Below, piece by piece: positions 22,777 through 32,425 of a stretch of 64,000 nucleotides of DNA. The stretch spans positions 310,001 to 374,000 of the forward strand of contig NC_011673.1 of the NCBI RefSeq assembly GCF_000150955.2, in the 5' to 3' direction. The position numbers and the translations under genes are program-made. Position 1 is the stretch's first letter, and every line of letters begins with the position of its first letter. The DNA comes from Phaeodactylum tricornutum CCAP 1055/1 (taxonomy: Eukaryota; Bacillariophyta; Bacillariophyceae; Surirellales; Neidiaceae). Under the pieces are notes generated by a model. The model worked only from the letters and a program-made list of their open reading frames with translations, was not told where the DNA came from and made no database searches.

Positions 22777-23254
22777 ATGAAACCTTATCAAATGCTTGCA
22801 TTAATTATTGTATGTACCACGACTACTTCAGCAGAGGTAGCTTCTTTCAAGCTTGAAAGGACCCGCAACCTTCAGCGTCACTGGAGCCCTCCTAATGAAA
22901 AAGATGTTGAAAGCAATATGATTTCCTGTAAGAATACCGCTTGAAGTAAATCTCTGTTGACGACCATGCTTCCTACTCATACCCTATTGCTTTTCTCAAG
23001 TGGTTCCGACGCTATTTCCTACGGTATCCCCGACATCTAGTCCAACAATTGTCATTCCTGGTATTACAGATCCCGAGGATGGTGGAAATGAAACAAATGA
23101 TGCCGGGCCAAACAGCGGCGGTATTGGAGCAGGAACGGTATCCGCAATCGCAGTTGGTGGAGCCATTCTGGTGATAGGAGCAGCATATCTTTCGCGGAGA
23201 TCCGCTGTGGCTGCCAGTGCATCGCAAGCTGCTGACGGAGGATCCGCAGTTTAG
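22777..23254 (+). CDS. Small signal-peptide/TM protein with SPT-rich stalk
   Basis: Two exons, 22777-22927 and 23001-23254, are joined across a 73-bp intron (GTAAGA...CTCAAG, phase 1), giving 134 residues. It starts MKPYQMLALIIVCTTTTSAE, a clear signal peptide. The second exon encodes a Thr/Ser/Pro-rich stalk (VPTLFPTVSPTSSPTIVIPG) typical of diatom cell-surface and cell-wall proteins, a Gly/Asn-rich spacer and a TM helix (GTVSAIAVGGAILVIGAAYL), then a short tail with RRS. It lies between two larger genes of the same general architecture but on the opposite strand. It lacks their GFFG domain, so it may be a reduced relative or an unrelated neighbour. Function unknown. Confidence 0.65.
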
Positions 23255-23509
23255 ATCCATGTTTCATGAGCATATAAAATTACTATGTTTTCCTAAGATC
23301 AACTGTTTAGTATGCAGTGTACTTCTTCACAGTTAAACAGGAATGGAAAAAGCACTTTTTATTCCCGCAGTAGGGAGTTAAAAACTTTGGTAACACACAG
23401 TACTATAATATGAACGCCATTCTAGTTACTTCGACGAATATGAATAGATCGAGGGCACTCGTAGTGTTTATGAAACCCGCTCTGCAAAGGAATGATCTTT
23501 TTTTCACGT

Positions 23510-24849
23510 CTACACATGTTCGAATCGCTTCACAAAATTCGAATCAACTGTAGTTACCGATCCTGTAGACGGAAAGGGAGCTGTCAACGCCGAGTATTCG
23601 CCTGAAGAAGCCCTGGCTCTCTGAGGGGAGCTTTTACCAGCTTCTGGACCTTCATCGGTTTCGTCGGCTACCGTATCGTGTCCCAATGTCGTTTCGGGTC
23701 CAATGGTCGATGCTGGATCGGAATCATCAATGTCTTTTGACTTCTTACGGCGGTACATGATCGCCCCAAGGACAATAAAAAGTGTTCCAGCTCCGGCGAT
23801 CATGAGACCAATCAGCAAACCATTGCTACTACTACTGCTGTCTTGGGGGGCGTCCCTGTCACCTTCATTGACTGGAGGCGAGACGCCAGATCCCGAGCCT
23901 TCAAGATCAACATACGAGACTCGAACAATTCCAGGGTGGGCGTCGTCAAAAGCTCCGGTGGACATCCCCACTTGGATGGTCCTTTGAACGAGGGCACTCT
24001 CTTCTTGCAGACGTCTAGTGGATTCATCAATAAACAAGGATATTTGACCGCGGATCACGACACAGCTATTACCGGGGTCGCTTTGGCCAGCGCATACAAC
24101 ATCTTCCAAAGGCGTATCGTCGGGGCGGACACTGATCCCCATAAGTCGGAGTCGGCGATGCACACCTTGTAGCTTGCGCTGGCGAGTTCCTTGAGCACAA
24201 TCCGATGGAAACAACGTTGGCAAAAGATAGTCATTGAAGGAATTTTCCAGAGGAGGAAGAGCGTCGGTCACCAATGTCTCGGATGTCAAGGTCGCGTCCG
24301 TTTCCAGTTCGTACCCGAAAGTAACGGTCACCTGATTTCCCTCCATCGAACCAAAAAATCCTTCGTCCGTTTGGCAAGAACCGGGTCCAGAGCCATCCGG
24401 CGGCGATGACATTTCGGAATTCGAGCCATCACTGTCTGGAGATGCGTCGCCATTTCCGGAGGTAGCCGTAGGAGAAGGAACTCCGCCACCGGAACTAGGC
24501 GGTGAAGCAGACGGGGATAGTACTCCAGAATCGGAGGGGTTGAGCGTTGTGACAATGCTCATTACATCCTCTGAACGTAAGGATGACAAACAGCGATATA
24601 AGATTGGACCGTGCATCACGGAATCGCCCACTCTCCAATGGTCAACAATTTAGCGAACGCACCTGTTCTACGGCCATCGTGGGCCTCCAGCAAGAGCCGA
24701 GCAAAGTCCTCGTTACCAGGCGCTTCCCCAGCTTCGTGCGGTACGACAACATAGTTGCAACCTGAGGATTCTCCGCAGGCTTTACGATGCCGTCCACTGG
24801 CTGCTGCTTCTCCACAAAATAGGAGGACGAGAGCGATGGAAAATTTCAT
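23510..24849 (-). CDS. Secreted-type single-TM protein with GFFG domain
   Basis: Two exons, 24849-24663 and 24570-23510, are joined across a 92-bp intron (GTGCGT...TTCAG, phase 1) to give 415 residues. The start MKFSIALVLLFCGEAAASGR is a signal peptide; the frame upstream of this ATG extends 21 codons but makes the signal worse. A Ser/Pro/Gly-rich linker (residues about 75-130) precedes the folded part: DEGFFGSMEGNQVTVTFGYE, then LFPSDC, a DVVCAGQSDPGNSC segment and ISLFIDESTRRLQ. A TM helix follows (LLIGLMIAGAGTLFIVLGAI) with an RRKK stop-transfer signal and a Ser/Thr/Asp-rich cytoplasmic tail. The folded part aligns piece by piece with the gene at 21084, so these are paralogues. Cell-surface, vacuolar or other endomembrane location is likely; ligand and function are unknown. 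Confidence 0.8.
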
Positions 24850-25283
24850 GTTACCTAATGCAAGCGTTGGACTTGTTTCAATCGATTGTGTAAGCTGAAG
24901 AGGAATTTGCAATGCCGCTCACAGCTAGGACATGAGAAGCTTGTGGGTCTTGAAAATTGATGTTTGTTTTGAGAGAGCGAGACGAGCACTAAGTCGAGAA
25001 TGAGAGACAAGAATATTTAGTAGACAGACGGAAAATAGGTCAAATCAAAAACCTGGATGGGATAGCTAGATTTATGTGGAGAAACGGATCGGATTTCATG
25101 TGAATCATGGAGTAGAGATTTGGCGCCCGAGAAATACTAGAAAATAGCCAATCACAGCTACCTATTAGCTTTCAGCGGCAAATTCAAACCACTGAAAGGC
25201 GCCGGCCCAACATCTTCGTCGCAGAACAAGAACCAGGATTGCGCAAGTAATACTGTACAACGGACAGTTAGAGCTCTTATTTG
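24850..25283. other. Intergenic region, no gene seen
   Basis: This lies upstream of the minus-strand membrane protein gene and downstream of the next minus-strand gene. No coding frame or repeat is seen. Confidence 0.4.
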
Positions 25284-26675
25284 CTAGACTGGCTGGAACA
25301 CATAGCCTTGCACCACTCTATCCAGGTAAAGGAACCGCCGCAGCCGCGCGTACTCGGTAAAGAAAGGAACCGCCACAATGCCAGACCACAAAATGGCCAG
25401 CAATCCAACAATCAAAGCAGAAGCGTAATTATCTCCAACGTTTAACTTCTTCTTCGCACGTTCCAGCGTCAATTTCGCGGCGGGTGCCATGGCCACGGCG
25501 GAGAACAGCTTGGGCAGCTTAAGAATGCTCGATAGTATATACAGAGATCCAAACACACGTCCAAATTTACGTAAACAAATGACCATGACTGAAGAGTTTG
25601 AAAACGGATCAGCGGGAGCCACTCTCCGCCATTGCCACAGAATGCCTGCTGTGTAAAACACAAAATTGAAGTAGGCATAGGCCAGGAAGCCAGCTCGCCC
25701 TTGTGCTTTCAACATGGCGTATTGTCTGTCGGCGGTTCTTTTTAGCTTTTTCGCTATTTGAGAGAAGGAGATCTTTTGCATTGGAATACTGCGGGGGAAG
25801 AACAGCAAATCTTCTTTGGTAACTTTCTTCGAAGGATTCGCAGTAGCAGAAAGTTGTGTGGCCATGAAGCTAAGAAATTCGTCACGGCTCTTCAGCCTCC
25901 TTTTAGGTGCTGTTGCAACGCTCGCATGTGAGACGGCTCTTCTGGCGGCCTCAACCAACGCCTTTTGTTGCCGCCACCCAAAAAGCGTTTTGGGACTATT
26001 CGTCAGGTCAGTCGCATACTTTCGTTTCGGCCTCAATGCCAACCCCTTAGGGAACGATACCGCGTCCCAGCCATTTTGTGCAAATATGGATATACTTTCC
26101 ACCCACGACGTTGAAGCATCCGCTAATGACTCTGCTACGAGTTCCAGGGTAATTTCTTTAGGGATTCGGTGAAGAGCGGCCATGGAGAGCACTTCAGCGA
26201 TCGACTCATCTACTTCTTCACCGGATGAAGAGACATCGAAGAAGGCAGAACCGACTCGCAGAGGAACATCAGTGCACCTGTACTCTTCCTCGATTGCCGA
26301 GATGAGCTGATCGAAAGTGATCGGTCTCCGAATAGTTCCGTAAATATAGTTTTCGGTTGCTTTTCGAACCAGAGATTTGGTGAGTGGAGGTAAGCTAGAG
26401 CCGTTGTCCGGCAAATACCCCAGAAGTTGGGAATCATCATCTGTTGATTGGGATTCATCCTGATAGGAAAACTCTCCCGAAGAGCTGGACAATTGCGAGG
26501 GGGGCATAGAAAGAAATGTCATGCGCAGAGGCAGTCCCCCCTGTCGCTGAGATCGTGTCACCGAAGTAGTCCGGAAGATTCTTTGGTTTTGAAAGGCCTC
26601 CACTGGTCTGTTTACGGATGAACTACTACCGACCATCAGAAGCCCCCCGACCATAGTTACAATCAAGGCCGTCAT
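25284..26675 (-). CDS. Plastid-targeted membrane protein, function unknown
   Basis: A single exon of 463 residues from the ATG at 26675 (MTALIVTMVGGLLMVGSSSS); the frame upstream begins only at a TTG. The N-terminus is a signal peptide ending VNRPVEAFQNQRIF, with Phe directly after Ala at the expected cleavage site, then Arg/Thr/Ser-rich sequence: the diatom bipartite plastid presequence pattern. Residues about 110-290 are soluble and mixed helical. The C-terminal third has hydrophobic segments around AYAYFNFVFYTAGILWQW, GRVFGSLYILSSILKLPKLF and ASALIVGLLAILWSGIVAVP, so two or three membrane passes are likely. The layout of a soluble domain plus C-terminal helices recalls uncharacterised algal and plant thylakoid or envelope proteins. 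I cannot name a family, and a place in the envelope or thylakoid is an inference. Confidence 0.75.
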   Translation of the reverse strand: MTALIVTMVGGLLMVGSSSSVNRPVEAFQNQRIFRTTSVTRSQRQGGLPLRMTFLSMPPSQLSSSSGEFSYQDESQSTDDDSQLLGYLPDNGSSLPPLTKSLVRKATENYIYGTIRRPITFDQLISAIEEEYRCTDVPLRVGSAFFDVSSSGEEVDESIAEVLSMAALHRIPKEITLELVAESLADASTSWVESISIFAQNGWDAVSFPKGLALRPKRKYATDLTNSPKTLFGWRQQKALVEAARRAVSHASVATAPKRRLKSRDEFLSFMATQLSATANPSKKVTKEDLLFFPRSIPMQKISFSQIAKKLKRTADRQYAMLKAQGRAGFLAYAYFNFVFYTAGILWQWRRVAPADPFSNSSVMVICLRKFGRVFGSLYILSSILKLPKLFSAVAMAPAAKLTLERAKKKLNVGDNYASALIVGLLAILWSGIVAVPFFTEYARLRRFLYLDRVVQGYVFQPV

Positions 26676-26894
26676 CGTTCTTTTTGTGCGGGGGACAATG
26701 TTTCGCCTTCCCAATCTGTCTCAAAGTACTAGTCTACGGTGCTATACTAGCTACAGTTCTGACAGGGGAACAAAGCAACTTATTGGTGGCTCTGAGCAGA
26801 TTCTTCTCGAAAGAAGGAGGCACATCGACGATCGTGCTGTCAATCGACGTCCCGCGACGACGATCCGACGAATCAAAGGAATTGCTATGATTTG

Positions 26895-27128
26895 ATGGCC
26901 GATGACGGCGATGACTCACAGACACATTACCCTCTCCTCATCCCTCCTGTATTTGACATAACGAAGGATCTGTCCTACGACGAGCTACATCCGATCGCGA
27001 AGGGGAGATTTTCTCCAGGTTCGAGAAAGACCGACGCAGTTGCGTTTGTCTGGCGTCGGTTTTCGAGTGATCCTGCCAAAGTGGCGGGAAAACTACAGAA
27101 GCCTTTCCCTCATCAACAGGCCGGTTAA
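26895..27128 (+). CDS. Short ORF of unknown function whose 3' end is interrupted by a MITE
   Basis: The frame starts with two Met codons (26892, 26895), MADDGDDSQTHYPLLIPPVF, and has about 77 residues. It is charged, with no signal peptide or membrane segment. Its last codons (...PFPHQQAG, then TAA) are read from the left terminal repeat of the transposon at 27117-27455. If the element and one target-site copy are removed, the frame would end only a few codons later (PHPHP then TGA). The insertion thus changes just the last residues. Whether this frame is expressed is unknown; it sits divergently to the plastid membrane protein gene, about 220 bp from its start codon. No family recognised. 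Confidence 0.4.
   Translation: MADDGDDSQTHYPLLIPPVFDITKDLSYDELHPIAKGRFSPGSRKTDAVAFVWRRFSSDPAKVAGKLQKPFPHQQAG
27109..27116. repeat. Left 8-bp target-site duplication of the hAT-like MITE
   Basis: CTCATCAA directly before the left terminal inverted repeat; it matches the right copy (27456-27463, CTCATCCA) at 7 of 8 bases. Eight-base duplications are typical of the hAT superfamily. Confidence 0.7.
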
Positions 27129-27455
27129 AATTCGGTGTTTTGGGCCCAAACACTGCAAATAACCGCAAATAAGATTTCGGAAGCACCGCAAATAAGCTAC
27201 TTGCGATATTTGCGGTGCACGTGGAATTTGTACTATTTCTACGTAAAATCACGATCACAGTCAATTTTGACGTATCAATTGAAAAACTCTTCTAGCTCTC
27301 ATTTCTGATTTGAGTAACCTTAACCCTGTGAAAACTAAAAAAATACGTAGCAAAGCAAGGAAGATTTAGGGTTGTTCTAGGGTTTCGCAAATATCCGCGT
27401 TTAATTTTGAAAAAACACCGCAAATAACGGTAAACATCGAATTTATACCGGCCTG
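27117..27455. mobile_element. Non-autonomous hAT-like DNA transposon (MITE), 339 bp
   Basis: The element has terminal inverted repeats: the left end CAGGCCGGTTAAAATTCGGT and the inverted right end CAGGCCGGTATAAATTCGAT agree at 21 of the first 25 bases. It starts CA and ends TG, as hAT elements often do, and is flanked by an 8-bp target duplication with one mismatch. Inside it carries several copies of CCGCAAATA-type subterminal motifs in both orientations (27150-27220 and 27385-27430), the sort of sites hAT transposases bind. It has no coding capacity. The TIR differences and the single TSD mismatch suggest it is not very recent. An autonomous partner would have to be elsewhere in the genome. 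Confidence 0.75.
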
Positions 27456-27463
27456 CTCATCCA
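27456..27463. repeat. Right 8-bp target-site duplication of the hAT-like MITE
   Basis: CTCATCCA directly after the right terminal inverted repeat; pairs with 27109-27116. Confidence 0.7.
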
Positions 27464-27705
27464 CATCCGTGAACCCTGTAGAAAAGCAGTTAATACAGGG
27501 TTAGATATATCCAATATTGAAAAGGCAAGATTTTATTTACATTCCTTTCGTATAGGATTCCATATCAAATCACAGTTACTGTTAGTCTTTGTAACAATCT
27601 ACAAACACGCGTGGACGAGAATTTGAATGGTGTTATTTTCATTCGCCTCGACTCCAAATCGTTTCCAAAAATTGCCACTCGGACGCCCCATTAGCAAAGT
27701 CTCCC

Positions 27706-28908
27706 ATGCACCTTCCCTCTCTTGTTATGACGGGATCTTCCGTGATTGTCGGCTTGAACGGAGCTCTACAAAAACGCTTCGTGCTGCCTCGTTCCACAGA
27801 ACTCATTCCTGGGAACGTCCTTCGTGCCGCGGAAGTTCAAAGTGGTGTCGGTGGCAAAGGGCAAGATGTCGCCATCACGCTGAGTTGTTTGCAATACGAT
27901 GCCAATTTACAGGTGGCACAATTTATCGGTATGGGAGCTGAGGGAGATACGGTGCACAAAATGCTTTCGGATTTGTTGGGCAACGACGCCATGAAGCTAA
28001 CGGTGCGACAAGATAGTGGCATGCGAACCTGCACCAGCATTGTGGCGTCGGGTACAACAACTGAGTTGGTGGAACCTAGCGGAATGATTCAGGTGGATGA
28101 AATGAATGAGCTTATGAAGAAATTAGAAAATTTGGAGGCATCTGCGCTCTGTATAATGGGAAGCATGCCTCCTGGTTGCGATGAAGACACATACGCCAAA
28201 ATTTACGAAAAGGTCGCTACCCCCTCCACCCTATGTTTGATTGATTCCATGAATGGGTTAGAGCCATTGCTTCAGCGGATAGCCGCTACACCTAACCACG
28301 GTCCTACAATTTTAAAATTGAATGCCTCCGAACTCTGCAAATTGGCAAACGTGAAGAAGTCGAATAACGAAGCAGGAGGAGTTCTACCGGACGAGCTCGT
28401 GCGAGCGGTTTTAAATTTTCTAGAAATCGCTCACCCTGCTGCAGCTCGAGCTCTTTCTGCAATTGCCATTACAGATGGCGCTCACCCGGGATATATGGCC
28501 GTTATGCCGGTGGCCGAAGAAGCCGAATTCCGTTTATTCGAACTCCCCGTTACCAATCTTATGGACAAGTCGCCACGGAATCTTAGCTTGACACTATATC
28601 CAATTGGTGCCGGCGATGCGGTAGCGGCAGGCACATTAGCGGCGTGGAAGTCGCTGACTGCTGAGAAGGACGCACCTCCCTGTGTTCACACCGACGTTCA
28701 CTATGCGCTCGCTGGCAACGAAAGCCCAACCAGTCGTGTCATGCTTGCTGCATTTGCATTTGGATTAGCATGTGGATCGGCATCTTGCCTACAAGAGCAA
28801 AATTCGGTGCTGAAGATTGACGACGCCTTGTTGCTGTACAACAAAGAAGGACGACCTTCCTTTGTATCAAGTAACCCGATTTTGACTAGCTCCAAGGCAA
28901 GGACTTGA
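27706..28908 (+). CDS. pfkB-family sugar kinase, 1-phosphofructokinase/LacC-like
   Basis: A single exon of 400 residues; an in-frame ATG at 27727 is an alternative start. The ribokinase/pfkB fold is shown by the N-terminal VIVGLNGALQKRF, the substrate-binding GGKGQDVAITLSCL with its GG.G signature, CIMGSMPPGCDEDTYAKI, the ITDGAHPGYMAV segment, and the catalytic signature LYPIGAGDAVAAGTLAAW with the GAGD anion hole and catalytic Asp. The NGALQ start and SMPPGC segment are most like the 1-phosphofructokinase/tagatose-6-phosphate kinase branch rather than adenosine kinase or ribokinase. Compared with the usual 310 residues it is long, because of an insertion around residues 225-290. No presequence is evident, so a cytosolic role in sugar-phosphate metabolism is likely. 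Substrate not determined. Confidence 0.85.
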   Translation: MHLPSLVMTGSSVIVGLNGALQKRFVLPRSTELIPGNVLRAAEVQSGVGGKGQDVAITLSCLQYDANLQVAQFIGMGAEGDTVHKMLSDLLGNDAMKLTVRQDSGMRTCTSIVASGTTTELVEPSGMIQVDEMNELMKKLENLEASALCIMGSMPPGCDEDTYAKIYEKVATPSTLCLIDSMNGLEPLLQRIAATPNHGPTILKLNASELCKLANVKKSNNEAGGVLPDELVRAVLNFLEIAHPAAARALSAIAITDGAHPGYMAVMPVAEEAEFRLFELPVTNLMDKSPRNLSLTLYPIGAGDAVAAGTLAAWKSLTAEKDAPPCVHTDVHYALAGNESPTSRVMLAAFAFGLACGSASCLQEQNSVLKIDDALLLYNKEGRPSFVSSNPILTSSKART

Positions 28909-29452
28909 AAAGTGGTGTTGACTTACACTACGATAATGCAAATTGGTGCGATCAGTTTTCTGACTGTTGCCATTCACAAGCTGCTACTGTATGCACTGCC
29001 GGGTATCCTCCTGCCGCAAACCCTTTGTTAGCGGCAGAAAACTCTGTGTTTGTCAACGGCAATAACGAGAACCTAACATTACCAAATTTTTCACGTTCGC
29101 CGAAATGAAAGTTCCAAAAAAGTTCTGTACCTGAACCCTATTCCCTTTTTCTTAAATTTGGCGATCTAGTTAGTTGCGAGGTGAACATTTCGGCGAAAAA
29201 AAAACCCAGACTAAACAAATGAGGGGAAACCCTCGTGTTCTCGTTTTTGTGTCCGTCTCGGGGTAGGAGAGTTCCAGTCCGCGTTGGTCTGTTGCGCGTC
29301 GATATTACCAGTGCCAAGTCTGAAAGTGCGCGAACGCTTGGTATAGGTATTCCGATGCCATTGAACTCGAAGTTCTCCGATTGAAAAGCATCTCAGGGAA
29401 ACAGTGATAGCTCTTGTCGACAGAAAAATTCCGTAAAGTCCCGTTAATCGCG
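28909..29452. other. Intergenic region, no gene seen
   Basis: Presumably the 3' UTR of the pfkB kinase gene and the promoter of the next plus-strand gene. A plus frame continues about 65 codons past 28908 but has no family likeness. Confidence 0.4.
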
Positions 29453-30874
29453 ATGGCCGAAGAAATACAGAAGCAATATGGTTGTTCTTATACACAGGAT
29501 CACCAACACGATGAAGATGTGCGTCACAACGAAGATTTACCCTTCGCGATCACTGAACATCAACCTTTGCACCTCGATTGCAGTAGCGAATTTTTACCTC
29601 ATATCCCATCTGTAGTGCAGAAGCGACACGGCGAAGTGTCCCAAGAGTCTTCCGAAAGGGTCACTCCGCACTTAGCTACCTCAATTACCAGCGTGCGCAC
29701 CGATGACCAAAGCCTCGCGACATCATCCGCTGAGTACCATCAACATTCTTTGATACAACCTGACTTTAACTTAGTAGAGGACGCGGCATCAATGATTGAT
29801 CCAAACGCATCTTTGCAGCTTGGCGCCTCACAGCAAAGAAAAGCATATGTTCAACAACACCAGTCTAACGACCGGCATGAAATGGATGGTCAGTCTCCAA
29901 CTTTATCCAGCCTCTGGGATCACGCAGATGATCGAATTCCGATCCACAATAGGGCTAATTTACGGCTCCAGGCTTTTCCGGAAGACGACACAACTGTGGC
30001 CAGTACAAAGGGTAATAGTATGATTTGCTCTTTTCCTGACCTACACAACCCAAACCTGACGCCTCACCTGACGACGCGCACGCGACAAAATCATTGGATA
30101 CCCATACGCAATCCGTTTATTTTCGGGGCCGCCGGAAGTTTAGTTCCCACGGCGAGAGTTCTCTCGGAAGAACGACGTCTGGCCTCGTTGGCTGGAGCGA
30201 CAGCTTCTGTGACTGGAGATAAGTCCTTTGTGGTGCATATTGACTTTGCAGTGCCTTCTGGTTTTCGCGAAGTGCTAGACGTAATCGGGAATCCCGATAT
30301 GCTACAGTTGTGGTGTGATCCAATACGTGATCTTATTATTACAAGTAGTAGTGAAGGGGCAAAGAATGCTTTGTACCGTGAAGGGGGTGGTCCGAGTTCG
30401 AGGAATCGCGCATACGAGGGTGAATGGATTGACGCCACCGCCACGCAGCTGGTCGCACCTGCCAATACGAGTGTAGTTTTTCGAGCCGGCCGGATTCTTT
30501 CAGCGATGATGGGGTTCCCTGTATATGGCACAATCACTATGTTTGTTGAACGTCAGCGTGGACAAGTGAGCCTAACGATTGGACCATTCCCAGGCAATAC
30601 CGAAGTCTGTCACAAAATAAAAGTGACTGAAACGGGACCACAAAAGATTCGCATTGCTGATGAGGTCCAACTGGGTCGAAAAGAGCATGGTGACTGCATT
30701 GGTCGCGCGTTCGACTGGATGCAAACGTTCTTCTTGCCTTCGACTGACGACTACATTGATCAAGTTTTGAGTAGCATGGCTCGCTTAAGATTTTTGATCG
30801 AAAATGGGGAGGCGACGGCACCCGCGGCTGTTGATCATAGTTTGATATCACCGTTACTTTCTCCATCGGCTTGA
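29453..30874 (+). CDS. SRPBCC/START-like lipid-binding-fold protein, function unknown
   Basis: A single exon of 473 residues from the ATG at 29453 (MAEEIQKQYGC); the frame upstream begins only at a TTG. Residues 1 to about 250 are polar, His/Gln/Ser-rich and probably disordered. The C-terminal 220 residues look like a helix-grip (SRPBCC) domain: FVVHIDFAVPSGFREVLDVI, then GNPDMLQLWCDPIRDLIITS, strands in VVFRAGRILSAMMGFPVYGT and ITMFVERQRGQVSLTIGPFP, and a long C-terminal helix YIDQVLSSMARLRFLIE. Such domains bind lipids or other hydrophobic ligands. The assignment rests on the strand-helix pattern and the W..P..D motif, not on a catalytic residue. No signal peptide or TM segment. Ligand and role unknown. 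Confidence 0.7.
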   Translation: MAEEIQKQYGCSYTQDHQHDEDVRHNEDLPFAITEHQPLHLDCSSEFLPHIPSVVQKRHGEVSQESSERVTPHLATSITSVRTDDQSLATSSAEYHQHSLIQPDFNLVEDAASMIDPNASLQLGASQQRKAYVQQHQSNDRHEMDGQSPTLSSLWDHADDRIPIHNRANLRLQAFPEDDTTVASTKGNSMICSFPDLHNPNLTPHLTTRTRQNHWIPIRNPFIFGAAGSLVPTARVLSEERRLASLAGATASVTGDKSFVVHIDFAVPSGFREVLDVIGNPDMLQLWCDPIRDLIITSSSEGAKNALYREGGGPSSRNRAYEGEWIDATATQLVAPANTSVVFRAGRILSAMMGFPVYGTITMFVERQRGQVSLTIGPFPGNTEVCHKIKVTETGPQKIRIADEVQLGRKEHGDCIGRAFDWMQTFFLPSTDDYIDQVLSSMARLRFLIENGEATAPAAVDHSLISPLLSPSA

Positions 30875-31416
30875 GTGTCGGAGTAGTTTACAGCATCTGT
30901 TATGTTCTAACTGTGAGTGGTGCAACCTCCTGTAAAGCACTTATTTTGCAAAAAAATGATCGTTTTGTAGGACAATCAGTGTGACAATACCATCATCAAA
31001 AAATTTCCAACAATACCTCTTTTGGTCTCTTTACTCTAGAAGATCGCTGTCATTCTCTCAACATACGCTTGTGTACCCTCGGAGCCATATTGCAGTATGG
31101 TACAGTGCCTATAAAATATAGGAAATGTTGACGGGCGTTGGAACGAGCGAGGCACAGACGAAAGACAAACTTGTTTTTTGAATATTATAGAGAGGACATT
31201 AGGTGAGACTTCAATAGCAGGTCACAGAGGCAATGTAACGGCTCTATGATTCAAAAACCAACTTCCAGTACTCGGTTGTCAGGCACACAACGTCAATCTA
31301 GCAGATCTCCACAATGACAAACCATCGAATGCTTGACTGTGAATGTAACTTGCAGTAACTGTTTCGTGGGAGTGTTTATTCCATCACCTCTTTATTTTTT
31401 TCCCTGTGTCAGAATT
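30875..31416. other. Intergenic region, no gene seen
   Basis: AT-rich stretch between two plus-strand genes. The 3' part should hold the EB1 promoter and 5' UTR. No coding frame or repeat is seen. Confidence 0.4.
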
Positions 31417-32393
31417 ATGTCCAGAGTTTCAGCAGATGCTGTCATCGGTAAGATACTCATTCATGGCCAACTTTGAAAAGAACTCGAGCTTACAATAAAG
31501 TGCTTCTTCTAGGCATGATGGATGGGGCGTACTTTGTCGGTCGCAAAGAGTTATTGGATTTCTTTAACGATTTGCTGGATTTGAATCTCAGCAAAATTGA
31601 GCAAACGGCTTCGGGAGCTATCGCCTGTCAAATTGCTGACCTCATATTCCCTAAAACTATCCCCATGTCTAAAGTAAACTGGGAAGCCAGATCAGACTAC
31701 GAATTCGTGCAGAATTACAAGCTGTTGCAAGCTGCCTTTACAAAACACGAAGTGCAGAGACATGTTGATGTCAACAAATTGATCCGTGCCAAGTACCAGG
31801 ACAATCTTGAATTTTGCCAGTGGCTCAAAGCTTTTTATGATCAGTCGGGCGTTGTCCGAAAAGACTACGATCCATTCGCGGTGCGAGCTAGGGGTAAAGG
31901 TGGACAACAGTACAATGCCCAGATGGGGTCAAAGTCTTCAACCCGTTCGCATCCTATCATGGCATCCACAAAACCAGCGATTGCGCGAGTTTCAGAAGCA
32001 GCAGGCGAAAACATGGCAAGTGCTCGGAATACACGTCCACTCCGTGAACGTGCTGCTGGGAATTCCAAATCCGAAGATAAAGATAAAGCAGCAAAACGAG
32101 CGGCCTCTGATGCGGCCTTGATCAGAGTCAATGATGAGCTTTCTTTGAAAACGTTGGAACTTGAGCAGGCTGTGATTGATATCGAGAAAGAGAGGGACTT
32201 TTATTTCAGAAAATTGAGAGATGTCGAGATAATGTTCCAGGTCTACCAGGAAAAAGTTGACGACGGTGATCAGAACAATTTGGTTGACGATGTTTTTAAG
32301 ATTCTCTATGCTACAGCCGAAGATAACCTGACCGTCAATGACCAAGGCGATGTTGTGGAAGCTGTAGAGAACGAGCCGGCAGATGAGGCCTAA
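31417..32393 (+). CDS. EB1: EB1-type microtubule plus-end-binding protein
   Basis: Two exons, 31417-31447 and 31513-32393, join across a 65-bp intron (GTAAGA...TTCTAG, phase 1), giving 303 residues. The first exon encodes only MSRVSADAVI. The calponin-homology domain (about residues 10-125) has the EB family signature: GRKELLDFFNDLLDLNLSKI, QTASGAIACQIADLIFP, KVNWEARSDYEFVQNYKLLQ and AKYQDNLEFCQWLKAFYDQS. A basic Ser/Ala-rich linker follows. The C-terminal EB homology region has a coiled coil (ERDFYFRKLRDVEIMFQVYQ) and the four-helix tail VFKILYATAEDN. EB1 tracks growing microtubule ends and recruits CAP-Gly and SxIP partners. The extreme C-terminus is acidic but lacks the animal EEY end, ending PADEA. 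Confidence 0.93.
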
Positions 32394-32425
32394 ACGTATA
32401 TGATTATGCTGTTGATTATGTTGCT

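Noticed and set aside
27117-27455. Possibility that the repeat-like block is a CRISPR or satellite
   Set aside because: TIRs and an 8-bp target duplication mark it as a DNA transposon; the internal motifs are irregular in spacing and orientation.
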